64,000 bases of DNA, from positions 46,215 through 110,214 of the forward strand of contig NZ_JYDE01000037.1 of NCBI RefSeq assembly GCF_003263515.1, given 5' to 3'. Shown here one piece after another: positions 32,604-40,279 of this stretch. Source of the DNA: Rahnella inusitata. Its GTDB lineage: Bacteria > Pseudomonadota > Gammaproteobacteria > Enterobacterales > Enterobacteriaceae. Under the pieces are notes generated by a model. It was not told where the DNA came from, made no database searches, and saw only the letters and a program-made list of their open reading frames with translations. Positions within the stretch are counted from its first letter, which is position 1, and every line of letters begins with the position of its first letter. A program made the position numbers and the translations under genes.

Positions 32604-32881
32604 CAGTGAAAATCTCCAGCTTCATTTTGAATGCGGGTAGCTTCGTCACGTAAAGCTTCGGCGGCTTCGATGCCGGTCATTTCCTTTTTAGTTATGAAAC
32701 TGGCAATAGCCTCAAGACGAGAAGCAAATACTGCAGCACGATTGGCTCGTTCTTCATTACGCACGGAGTTCAGCATCAGGGTTAGTTCAGCGATGTAATC
32801 ACCTTCAACTGACGCCATATCGAAACCGGCAACCGGTAAACCAGCAAGGCCGTGACGATATTTATTGATGATATTGTTCAT
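32603..32881 (-). CDS. DUF2732-like early phage protein
   Basis: 92 residues from the ATG at 32881, which has AGGAAA upstream (an in-frame start at 32905 lacks one). Helical; the NEERANRAAVFASRLEAIASFI ... EAAEALRDEATRIQNEAG pattern is typical of the DUF2732 family of P2-type phages. Function unknown. Overlaps the TraR-like gene by ATGA. Confidence 0.75.
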   Translation of the reverse strand: MNNIINKYRHGLAGLPVAGFDMASVEGDYIAELTLMLNSVRNEERANRAAVFASRLEAIASFITKKEMTGIEAAEALRDEATRIQNEAGDFH

Positions 32882-32947
32882 AGAATTTTCCTGTTTCTTA
32901 GGCAAAAGAATGCCCGGCGAGTTGACGCCTGTTAATTTTGTTGCGGG

Positions 32948-33250
32948 TTAGTGTTTAATATTTATTTTGCAGTCGTCTTCGCTGATAAATTTGGGCAGTG
33001 ATTCAGTTAATCCCAGTAAAGAATTCAATGCTGCAACCACTCGATGCCTTTCTGTTGGCGTTAACTCTGCATACTTCATATCAACATGTCGCTGTTTTAA
33101 ACCAGCGTGAAAGCAGATTGTTTTGCGCATATGCAGCGGCTGAGTATCAAATGTCTCCTGCGCTACATTCTTTTTGTGTTCCAGCATCTGTTTAATTTTT
33201 GACAGATGTTTTTTGCCAATTTGAATATGTTCTTCATTAACCAAAAACAT
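32948..33250 (-). CDS. Early phage protein of unknown function
   Basis: 100 residues from the ATG at 33250, with GAGGTG 4 nt upstream; the stop of fil overlaps this ribosome-binding site, so translation is probably coupled. Helical and basic in the middle (MLEHKKNVAQETFD, HAGLKQRHVDMKYAELTPTERHRVV). It sits where 186 carries CP79/CP80-type genes. I do not recognise the family. Confidence 0.7.
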   Translation of the reverse strand: MFLVNEEHIQIGKKHLSKIKQMLEHKKNVAQETFDTQPLHMRKTICFHAGLKQRHVDMKYAELTPTERHRVVAALNSLLGLTESLPKFISEDDCKINIKH

Positions 33251-33257
33251 AATCACC

Positions 33258-33428
33258 TCAACTAAATAAACGTTTTAAAACAGTATTTCTTTTCTTCTGA
33301 GCCTGGCAAATGGGACGCTTTTTGATTACTGGGTTCCATATATTTCCATCAGGCATTTCCAACCAGCCATGACCAAAATGACGGGATGGACTCTGTTGCT
33401 TCAGAAGTGGTGCGATTGAAATAGGCAT
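33258..33428 (-). CDS. fil: Fil-like filamentation protein
   Basis: 56 residues beginning MPISIAPLLKQQSPSRHFGH, with GHGWLEMPDGNIWNP near residue 19, the signature of the phage filamentation protein family (186 Fil), and a basic C-terminus. In 186, Fil blocks host cell division early in lytic growth. Its start lies 3 nt after the cII stop, the same cII-fil order as 186. Confidence 0.8.
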   Translation of the reverse strand: MPISIAPLLKQQSPSRHFGHGWLEMPDGNIWNPVIKKRPICQAQKKRNTVLKRLFS

Positions 33429-33430
33429 GA

Positions 33431-33937
33431 TCACAGTAGTCCGTTAGTCGTCACGTTCGCGATAGCGCCAACTGCAGACGCCAGTGCCGGTGATGCATGT
33501 ACCCGGCCTTGTACAACCAGACCGATTAGCGATAAATGCCGAATACCAGCGTTGACGCCTGCCAGCAGTGACATTTTTCTTTGTGAGCTTACAGCTCCGC
33601 CCTTTACCGCATCTGCAGCGATTGAACCTACGGCAGCGGTTGCTTGTAGCGCGTAAGTCGAAAGATTAGATGTTGCGATTTCATTGACGGGTACAGAGGG
33701 CAAGCAGTTAATTTGTGCCAGCATACCGTCGAGCAATGCAGCGTCTTCAGTGAGATCGGTTATCAACAGAAGTTCCTCGCAAGTGAGTTTGTGAGGTTGT
33801 TCCGGATTAAATTTATTGCGCAGGATTTGTGGCTTAGTGCCCATCTGAGCTGCAAGTTCGGTGAGATTATGACGATTCACAAAAGCCTTGCATGCATCGT
33901 CAAAGTGATAGTGTTTGGAAACACGATAATCAAACAT
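33431..33937 (-). CDS. cII: Phage regulatory protein CII (186 type)
   Basis: 168 residues (186 CII: 169). The N-terminus (MFDYRVSKHYHFDDACKAFVNRH) and helix-turn-helix around LTELAAQMGTKPQILRNKFNPEQ fit the Phage_CP76/CII family. 186 CII activates the promoter that establishes lysogeny. Order cox/apl-like, cII, fil matches 186 rather than P2, which lacks CII. Confidence 0.92.
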   Translation of the reverse strand: MFDYRVSKHYHFDDACKAFVNRHNLTELAAQMGTKPQILRNKFNPEQPHKLTCEELLLITDLTEDAALLDGMLAQINCLPSVPVNEIATSNLSTYALQATAAVGSIAADAVKGGAVSSQRKMSLLAGVNAGIRHLSLIGLVVQGRVHASPALASAVGAIANVTTNGLL

Positions 33938-33968
33938 TGTTAGTCCCTACTTGTTTGAATATTCTGAC

Positions 33969-34385
33969 TCAAGGCTTTATGTATCGGCACTTGATGGCTT
34001 GCTGACGATTCTTCTGACGCCAAGCTTCGAGGTTGATCAGCGCATTGCCATGACGTTCCATCACAAAAGTTTGCATTTGACCTGTTTTACGATTTTTACG
34101 TTGTTGCGTGATCGTGGTTGTAGGAGTTGGTGCAAGCAGGACTACGCCGTTGGCGATCCACTTTTCGAGCACTGCGGAGCTGATGCCGTTGATTGCAGCA
34201 AAATCTTTCTTAGAAATTGTTGGGGAGTTAGCGAGGGTGGTCAGTTGCAAACTTATTGAGTTCACGATAGTTGCAGACAGGGCTGACTCTAATGCTGGAA
34301 GGAGCTGGGAAACAACAGAGTTTAACAGTTCCTTAGAAACGATAGTCTTATCAATGGGCGCTTGAATTGCATTCTGATCAGACAT
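33969..34385 (-). CDS. Cox/Apl-like excisionase and early repressor
   Basis: 138 residues from the ATG at 34385, which has AGGAGA 9 nt upstream (an in-frame start at 34409 is less likely). A helix-turn-helix in SKKDFAAINGISSAVLEKWIANGV (residues about 65-90) is followed by a conserved-looking RHGNALINLEAWRQK. Cox and Apl proteins repress the lysogenic promoter and direct excision by Int. First gene of the early operon, divergent from cI, the expected place. Longer than P2 Cox (91) or 186 Apl (87) because of an extra N-terminal 50-60 residues, which may multimerise. Confidence 0.78.
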   Translation of the reverse strand: MSDQNAIQAPIDKTIVSKELLNSVVSQLLPALESALSATIVNSISLQLTTLANSPTISKKDFAAINGISSAVLEKWIANGVVLLAPTPTTTITQQRKNRKTGQMQTFVMERHGNALINLEAWRQKNRQQAIKCRYIKP

Positions 34386-34451
34386 AAAGCAAAATCTCCT
34401 TTTAAGCATTTTTAGTTCTACTGTGTAACATATGGTGTGTTTTCACTTTAG

Positions 34452-34488
34452 ATCACAAATGTGCTCATGTAAATCACTTTCGTGCTCA
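34452..34488. promoter_or_regulatory. Direct-repeat operators in the cI/cox switch
   Basis: ATCACAAATGTGCTCA (34452-34467) and ATCACTTTCGTGCTCA (34473-34488) are direct repeats with a 21-bp period, two helical turns, in the 116-bp intergenic switch immediately before the cI start. They are good candidates for CI or Cox binding. Confidence 0.6.
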
Positions 34489-34501
34489 CTCTGGTAAGTC
34501 T

Positions 34502-35368
34502 ATGTCTGAAACTAAAGACAACGCAGTGCATATCGTTGAACGTCTTTCCTTGTCATACGGGGTATCATCACAACGTGCTCTAGCCAGTTGCCTTGATGTC
34601 CCCTCAAATAATGTCAGTGCCTGGGTACAGCGTAAAAGTGTTCCAGGTAATGCGATTATCAAATGCGCATTGGATACAGGTGCTGATCTGAAATGGTTAG
34701 TTACTGGCGAGTTTGCATTTTCAAAAATAAAAAGCCCTAAAATCACAAATGAAGTCAGTTCATCATCTGGACATGTTCTCCTGCAGAAAATGCTTTCGTC
34801 TGGCGGCCGAGCGGTTTTGAATAGAATTATTGAAGCCTATGGTTTCAAGACTCAAAAAGAACTCGGCGAGCATTTGAATATTTCATCAGGAACGATCAGT
34901 ACGTGGGTCAGAAGAGAATATTTTCCTGGCGACGTAGTGATCACCTGCGCTTTAGACACTGGGGCTTCCCTTGAATGGTTGGCTACTGGAGAAATGACCA
35001 CTACTTCACATCAAGAGCCTACAGTTCACGAAATTCCGACTATTAATAAGAAAATACTTCTGGCTGGAAAACTTGATGATGACGGATTTTGCTACATCGA
35101 TGAGTCTTTTGTCCCAGATGGTGTCAACCTCGAGAACTTGAGTTTTGTGCGAAGTGGTAAATCCTCTTGGTTGATTGAAATGGGTGTTAGTGATTTATCT
35201 AATGGGACGTGGCTGTTAGATATAGATGGCACCCTAGATGTTTATACAGTTTCTAAGCGACCAGGGAATAAGCTACGTATCATTGGCCAAGATGGTGAGT
35301 TTGAATGTTCGACAAATGAAGTGAGAGCGAAAGGTTTAGTGGTTCTTTTTTTGAAAAATGCAATATAG
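34502..35368 (+). CDS. cI: CI repressor with two tandem DNA-binding domains
   Basis: 288 residues, much longer than 186 CI (192). Residues 10-70 and 104-164 are two copies of the Phage_CI_repr helix-turn-helix domain, each ending CALDTGA.L.WL.TGE; 27 of 61 aligned residues are identical between copies. The C-terminal domain (about 185-288) matches the 186 CI oligomerisation domain (SDLSNGTWLLDIDG, KLRIIGQDGEFEC). It maintains lysogeny by repressing the divergent early promoter. There is no LexA-type Ala-Gly cleavage site with a Ser/Lys protease domain, so it should not self-cleave on SOS, consistent with a Tum-like route. Confidence 0.9.
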   Translation: MSETKDNAVHIVERLSLSYGVSSQRALASCLDVPSNNVSAWVQRKSVPGNAIIKCALDTGADLKWLVTGEFAFSKIKSPKITNEVSSSSGHVLLQKMLSSGGRAVLNRIIEAYGFKTQKELGEHLNISSGTISTWVRREYFPGDVVITCALDTGASLEWLATGEMTTTSHQEPTVHEIPTINKKILLAGKLDDDGFCYIDESFVPDGVNLENLSFVRSGKSSWLIEMGVSDLSNGTWLLDIDGTLDVYTVSKRPGNKLRIIGQDGEFECSTNEVRAKGLVVLFLKNAI

Positions 35369-35655
35369 ACAAATGCATTTATAAATGTAATTTTACTTTT
35401 AGGTAAGTGTTTAAAATATGATTTTTTAAAATGTGTCTGAAGTAGGAATGAATTATTTCTCCGTGGATAACTATATGACACTAATCATCAATTCCTATTT
35501 TGTATGATCTTTACTAAAAATAGTTATAATATAAAAATAGGGCGGGTTTAATCTAGGATCAATTTAATACTGATTGTTAATATAAAATAGAAGAGCTTGT
35601 AAGTGGGTTATAAAAATATGCCCAATCGAATTCACTAAGGTTAACTATTTATTTT

Positions 35656-35700
35656 AATCATGAGCTTGTGGCACAATAAAAAACAAACTCATGATTTTTT
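35656..35700. terminator. Long-looped terminator between convergent cI and the AbiGi-like gene
   Basis: AATCATGAG-c-TTGT (35656-35669) pairs with ACAA-a-CTCATGATT (35683-35696), followed on the plus strand by six T. Bases 35369-35655 are AT-rich and show no supported gene. Confidence 0.55.
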
Positions 35701-35706
35701 GAAAGA

Positions 35707-36939
35707 TCAGTCTAATCTTGAAGTTTTATAGAATTTTATATCACTGAAGCTGTTATTTAAAGAAATGCACATTCTTTCTATAATGAATTCTTTATAATAC
35801 AAACACTGACTATGTCCCCAGAGTGTTTTAAATATAATGTTTACCTGTCCATCGAAGGGGCCTGAAGCATAGTCATTAGCTAACATGAACTGAACTTCAG
35901 GTTTTGTAACGTCAAATGTCGAAACATGTGCAAATCCGCATGGACCTTGTGGATGATTTTCTGCATTGTATTCAATAGAAGCTTTAAGTCCTTCTTGAGC
36001 TGCCAGTTCTAATGCAGTTTCAACTACTTTTCTATATAACTCTAAGTCTTTGTGCAGAAGTATCGGTTCTAATAAATTAGCCTTATCTAAACCTTCTATA
36101 GTTTGCGAATCGACTAGTTTACTAATTTCTACCGCTTCCTTAACTTGTTCTAAAACTATAATTACCGATCTAGCTATAACATCTCGATTAAATTCAATCC
36201 CATAGTTATTAGATTCAGCAAGATAGTACCCCGTTAATTCTTCTCTGATTTTATCTGCCTCTTCACTAGACCAAACAATTATCGCCACCTTTGAGAAAAA
36301 ACCTCCATTGCTTTCCCCAACAAATAATGGAAGACCTGGTGACTCGGCCATAGAGTAGTCACTATTTCTATAATATATTTGAGCGTCTTTATTATTGTTT
36401 TCTCTCCAGCGCCATTCTCTCTCATGACTCCAATCAATCCACCTATCCTTAATATTATTCCCGGATGGATTATAAGCAACATATCTATACTGTTCTGATT
36501 TGTTTAGAATAGATTGGTCAAGAACCCTATAGGTGGGGGTGTTGACTTCAAAAGAAACGTTTAAGTCTGTTGTTCCATAAATCACAGGGCGGCCTCCAGC
36601 TTTAAAAAACTCCTTTTTTAGAATGGCAATTCCATATGCAGAGACTTTTTTTGTATCTCTACGAGCACTTATATATTGTGCAAAAGAATATATCGGCATT
36701 TCTGTCACGCAAATGGCTGGAGTTCCTCCATATATAGTCGTTTGTCCGTTACGGAATGAATAATATGGTTTTAAACCGATATTTAGTATGCTCAACAAAA
36801 CGGAAAAAGCGCTGGCGTCTGGCTCTAGTTCACCTCCAACCAAGAAATCAAATTCTTCTTCTGTCTCTACGGGATAGTCTTGATCAAAGTCCCTGTCTCT
36901 TACAAAATGAATTAACCAGTCCGTATAATCATGCCTCAT
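35707..36939 (-). CDS. AbiGi/DUF2971-like protein, second gene of a putative defence operon
   Basis: 410 residues. The N-terminal half shows the pattern I associate with AbiGi/DUF2971-type proteins: LLSILNIGLKPYYSF near residue 50, a TPAICVTEMPIYSF segment, AYGIAILKKEFFKAGGRPVIYG near 105, and SHEREWRWREN near 175. The C-terminal half is mostly helical and lacks a motif I recognise. Families of this type occur in abortive infection loci. The His-Tyr-Glu arrangement vaguely recalls ADP-ribosyltransferase folds, but that is speculation. It lies 84 bp downstream of the ATPase gene on the same strand. AT-rich. Confidence 0.55.
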   Translation of the reverse strand: MRHDYTDWLIHFVRDRDFDQDYPVETEEEFDFLVGGELEPDASAFSVLLSILNIGLKPYYSFRNGQTTIYGGTPAICVTEMPIYSFAQYISARRDTKKVSAYGIAILKKEFFKAGGRPVIYGTTDLNVSFEVNTPTYRVLDQSILNKSEQYRYVAYNPSGNNIKDRWIDWSHEREWRWRENNNKDAQIYYRNSDYSMAESPGLPLFVGESNGGFFSKVAIIVWSSEEADKIREELTGYYLAESNNYGIEFNRDVIARSVIIVLEQVKEAVEISKLVDSQTIEGLDKANLLEPILLHKDLELYRKVVETALELAAQEGLKASIEYNAENHPQGPCGFAHVSTFDVTKPEVQFMLANDYASGPFDGQVNIIFKTLWGHSQCLYYKEFIIERMCISLNNSFSDIKFYKTSRLD

Positions 36940-37023
36940 GGGTTTTTCTCCACAATAAAATTTTTTACCAAGAAATGTGAATAAAATGCGTGCTAATTAT
37001 TATCCTGCATCAATAAAATTGGG

Positions 37024-38676
37024 TTATCCATTTCCTTCATGAAATTTAATATCTAATGTTTTATGTAGCATTTTATGTATTTTTAGCTGGCTTGCGCGTT
37101 CTGCTTCTCCAGTTGTTACTGCACTTTTATTTCTATAAGACCAAATAAATGCATTGTTTGTCTCTAGTTTAATACCAATTGCACCAACTTTATAAAGGCA
37201 TGATAGGATTGTGCTTACAATATCGTTTTCAGTAGACCCAATAACATTAAAATATTCCTTTGTTATAACAACACAGGGGTCTGTAGTGTTCTTTGTAGAA
37301 AGTTTAGTGATTACCGATTCAAATTGAGCGTTCTTGAAATCACTAAAGTCGAATGTGGACTTTCGACCTCTCAAAATTTCTATTGTTTCTTCAAAAGATG
37401 GGTATGTTTCTCCCCACTCTTCCTTTAAAGACCTTAATCTTTTTTCAGAATAGGCAGATTCTGCTTCATGAATAAGCGTCCACGTTATTTTATCTTTATC
37501 TACACTAACTTTGAATGTCTCATTTACAAACTGAAGTATATCTCGTGGTCTTAAGAGAGTGCGCTCTAAAATATACTCCATCGCAGTTTTGCCATGAGCA
37601 ACCTTTCTCGCCTCTGGGAATATTTCATTAATTGTTACTTGATCTTTAGTATAAACCTTTCTGAACGTTTCCCTAACTCTCTTTTCAACTAAATCGATCA
37701 GTTCAGATGATGACCATTGTATTTGTAATATATAGGACTCGTACTTCTCTTCTTGAAAACCTGCGCCACGTGTTTTATCAAAGACTAAGTCTATTAAGTC
37801 TTTCCTAAGCGCAACTAATATCTTCACGTGACTTATTTTACGAAATCCCTTAACCTCCTCAATCAAAGCCCTAATAAACTTACACCTCGTATTAGTGTCA
37901 GCCCAGTCTTCATCAAGTTGGTCAATCAAAAGATAATAGTGTTTTTGAGGGTCTTTAAATGAGTATTCCGCTAGCATATCAAGCATTTCATTTAATTGTT
38001 TTATTTGTAGACTACTTACGACTTGACTTGCCCTTTGTGTTATTTCTGTTTTTTGTTCATCGCTAAGTTTGCTTACTCCATTTAATGACACGTCAATCCC
38101 AGAAAATTGAACGCCTAAATTAGCTTTGGTCTCATCTTCAAGCTTCCTTGTTATTTGTTTTAGTTGCTCATCAGTATCTAACCAGAACTTATCACCCCAA
38201 TCTCTAAAATAACTAATTGCTTTTTGTTTGATATCATCTCGCTTGAATCTGTCAACTAATCCCCTGAAAAAACTTTCATTATCTTCTTCATTTTTAATTT
38301 TATATCGGAGTCTAACTAATTCGATTATTAAAATATGACGCCAAAGCATCTTATAAAATAAATCAAGATTAACTCCAAGCTTATCCATAAATTGCATTAT
38401 GTCAGAATGCTCGAGGAATTTTACAGAAATATCATTGGGATCAATTTTTTTATAGTTATCTATTGAAGTACTTACTTTATAAAGAAGCGCGCTCTTACCA
38501 GCACCTGTTCTACCAACTATAATAGAACACGGGTTTTTTACATCTAATAAATCCTCTAAATATCCTTTGTCGATAAAACAGGTATCCAAAAATTCGTTAT
38601 CAGTCTCAGCATCCAAGTCACCAATATTTAAATTTCTTTTAATTTTAACTGGGTTTTTGTCCATATATTTATCCAT
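37024..38676 (-). CDS. P-loop ATPase (Sll1717/KAP-like), first gene of a putative defence operon
   Basis: 550 residues. Walker A GRTGAGKS at 55-62 and Walker B YYLLIDQLDEDW at 247-258 define an AAA/STAND-like P-loop ATPase resembling the 'P-loop ATPase, Sll1717 family'. A winged-helix-like region near LLRPRDILQFVNETF (about residue 370) and a C-terminal domain (about 420-550) follow. Such proteins often sense invaders and switch a partner on. No clear ribosome-binding site before either candidate ATG. AT-rich and located at the attR edge of the prophage, a common cargo site. The function as a defence sensor is inferred from architecture and place. Confidence 0.7.
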   Translation of the reverse strand: MDKYMDKNPVKIKRNLNIGDLDAETDNEFLDTCFIDKGYLEDLLDVKNPCSIIVGRTGAGKSALLYKVSTSIDNYKKIDPNDISVKFLEHSDIMQFMDKLGVNLDLFYKMLWRHILIIELVRLRYKIKNEEDNESFFRGLVDRFKRDDIKQKAISYFRDWGDKFWLDTDEQLKQITRKLEDETKANLGVQFSGIDVSLNGVSKLSDEQKTEITQRASQVVSSLQIKQLNEMLDMLAEYSFKDPQKHYYLLIDQLDEDWADTNTRCKFIRALIEEVKGFRKISHVKILVALRKDLIDLVFDKTRGAGFQEEKYESYILQIQWSSSELIDLVEKRVRETFRKVYTKDQVTINEIFPEARKVAHGKTAMEYILERTLLRPRDILQFVNETFKVSVDKDKITWTLIHEAESAYSEKRLRSLKEEWGETYPSFEETIEILRGRKSTFDFSDFKNAQFESVITKLSTKNTTDPCVVITKEYFNVIGSTENDIVSTILSCLYKVGAIGIKLETNNAFIWSYRNKSAVTTGEAERASQLKIHKMLHKTLDIKFHEGNG

Positions 38677-38910
38677 TAATAAAAAAGATTTTGGTCAATT
38701 TTAAATCTATACCTTAAAATTGAACTCTTATCTAGTATTTTGAGTAAATATAATCCAAAGTCTTAAACTGTGACTTGCCTCTTTTAAATACAAGATCTAG
38801 ATGTTGACAAGTTTTGCTAAAGATATAATACAGTGAGCATATAGAAATTTTTAACGTGAATCTTACATACTGGTCAATAAGTATGCATAAAAACTGAAGT
38901 CGAGTAGGTC

Positions 38911-38928
38911 ATCGCCATTTAATCGCCG
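38911..38928. repeat. Candidate right arm-type integrase sites
   Basis: ATCGCCA (38911-38917) and ATCGCCG (38922-38928), period 11 bp, matching 17 of 18 bases (38910-38927) with the left-end pair at 1581-1598 and in the same orientation. Confidence 0.4.
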
Positions 38929-38967
38929 ATCAGAAAAGTAACTAATTGATTTTTAAGGCATGATTAA

Positions 38968-38984
38968 GTATTCGGTCTTTTTTT
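38968..38984. other. attR core
   Basis: GTATTCGGTCTTTTTTT, second copy of the 17-bp core found in the sdsR terminator at 1477-1493. Chromosomal genes resume to the right. Confidence 0.88.
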
Positions 38985-39037
38985 CACCTTACACCCTTCA
39001 AACCCAATATTTAATCCTTTCCATGCAAGAGGCATCG

Positions 39038-39256
39038 ATGCTGATTTACAACGTTTTCGGAAGATACCTTGGCGTTAAGCACACATCAGAAGGTTGGCAG
39101 GTGTTTCGCGCTGATATGTCGGAGAGAAAATTTTCGAGGCTGTATGACATTATCATTCCTGATGACCTGACAGAGCATGAAATACCGGGTTGGCTTGGGG
39201 ATATTTTTCATGAATCAGCCAGCGAAAAGCATCCTGATGTTATATGTGTCGAATGA
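39038..39256 (+). CDS. DUF7661 family small protein
   Basis: 72 residues starting MLIYNVFGRYLGVKHTSEGWQ, with DIIIPDDLTEHEIPGWLGDIFHESA, which matches my memory of the DUF7661 family (conserved start, IIPDDL and a C-terminal HEWA-type helix). AGAGG precedes this ATG. An upstream frame opening at 38960 would run across attR and is rejected. Function unknown. First host gene right of the prophage. Confidence 0.75.
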   Translation: MLIYNVFGRYLGVKHTSEGWQVFRADMSERKFSRLYDIIIPDDLTEHEIPGWLGDIFHESASEKHPDVICVE

Positions 39257-39289
39257 TAACGGCGTGCAATTGCCGCTGAAATTCAGGCC

Positions 39290-39315
39290 AAAAAAAAGCC
39301 CACTCGGGGCGGGCT
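39290..39315 (-). terminator. Terminator-like hairpin on the minus strand
   Basis: AGCCC/GGGCT stem with a T7 run on the minus strand. No gene on that strand ends here, so it may end an unseen transcript. The remainder of 39316-39573 shows no gene I can support. Confidence 0.5.
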
Positions 39316-39573
39316 GAAAGGGGTAAATCGAGGGTCTTACGCACTATGAAGGACAGTTCACAGTGGACACAGGAGAAGAAACTTTGTCTTCGGAATCTAA
39401 GGTATCAAACAGAATGTAGGGTTATGTCAAAGCTGAGTAAGTTTAGCTCCTGAGATGTAACTCTGCCGATGGCGGGTTTACATTGAGCGTATAATCGCTA
39501 TCTTTTTATCGATAAACTCCGGTCTGTGCAGAAGAAATAAATTGGGTTGCATCGGCCGTCATAAAGGAGAGTT

Positions 39574-40272
39574 ATGCGATATTGGATTGGCCTGACGGTT
39601 CTTATGATTGCCCTTATATTGTGTGCGCCGTGGATTACTGAGCGTATCCCTCCGGCTTATAACCCTCTGGCGCCACTCGCTGTCAGTGATTCTCCGAACC
39701 TCATTACTCGTTATAAACTCCGCCGTCTTGATAATAATCCGCAAGCCTGCCTTGAGGCGCTCGAACGCGCGCAAGCGGCGGGGGCGATTCAGTTTACGCC
39801 TGTCGGGAATATGGGCGGGAAGTGTCCGCTGAAGGATCCGGTGCGGGTCCGGGGATTTGGGGATGTGTCACTGAGTTCGAGTTATCTGGCCAGTTGTCGT
39901 CTCGCGCTAAGCAGCGCGATGTTTGTTTCACAGGTTGCGAAGCCACTGGCAAGTGAAGCACTGCGTTCACCGCTGGTACGTATCGATCATCTGGGCAGTT
40001 ATGCCTGTCGCAATATCTATAACAAACCGAATGCCAGGCTGAGTGAACATGCGACGGCGGAAGCGCTGGATATCGCCGGATTGTGGCTGAAAGACGGGCG
40101 ACAGCTGACGGTCTTGAAGCAATGGCCGCAAACCGGTGATGAAGGGCAGTTTATCCATACACTTTTTACGCAAAGCTGCCCGTACTTCGGAAATTCAATC
40201 GGACCGGATTACAACACAGCGCACGCCAATCATTTCCATCTAGGCTTGCGCTGGTTTGGTTTCTGTCGTTAA
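39574..40272 (+). CDS. Extensin-like C-terminal domain protein, secreted or membrane-anchored
   Basis: 232 residues. An N-terminal hydrophobic segment (LTVLMIALILCAPWI) is a signal or anchor. The body carries the Extensin_C family pattern: CRNIYNKPNARLSEHATAEALDIAGL near residue 146 and a C-terminal HANHFHLGLRW. The His and Asp residues recall zinc-dependent peptidoglycan D,D/L,D-peptidases of the same fold. Conserved Cys residues suggest disulphides in the periplasm. AAGGAGA lies upstream of the ATG. Substrate not known. Confidence 0.88.
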   Translation: MRYWIGLTVLMIALILCAPWITERIPPAYNPLAPLAVSDSPNLITRYKLRRLDNNPQACLEALERAQAAGAIQFTPVGNMGGKCPLKDPVRVRGFGDVSLSSSYLASCRLALSSAMFVSQVAKPLASEALRSPLVRIDHLGSYACRNIYNKPNARLSEHATAEALDIAGLWLKDGRQLTVLKQWPQTGDEGQFIHTLFTQSCPYFGNSIGPDYNTAHANHFHLGLRWFGFCR

Positions 40273-40279
40273 CAGAACA

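Larger units (their letters stand above)
1477..38984. mobile_element. P2/186-type temperate prophage, about 37.5 kb, complete
   Basis: Bounded by 17-bp direct repeats, it contains the full P2 late set in P2 order (Q, P, O, N, M, L, X, lysis, R, S, V, W, J, I, H, tfa, FI, FII, E/E', T, U, D, ogr), a gpA-type replication gene and a 186-like switch (cI, cox/apl, cII, fil). All structural genes look intact. It is longer than P2 (about 33.6 kb) because AT-rich cargo occupies at least five boundaries. Unlike P2, int lies next to ogr with the same orientation, so att separates int from cI. Confidence 0.96.

Noticed and set aside
38804..38829. TTGACA and TATAAT on the plus strand near the right prophage end
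   Set aside because: Spacing is only 14 bp (16 bp to a poorer TAATAC), and no prophage gene lies downstream before attR, so I do not list it as a promoter.
38960..39037. Upstream extension of the DUF7661 gene across attR
   Set aside because: The added residues are encoded partly by the att core and lack a ribosome-binding site; the ATG at 39038 has AGAGG and matches the family start.
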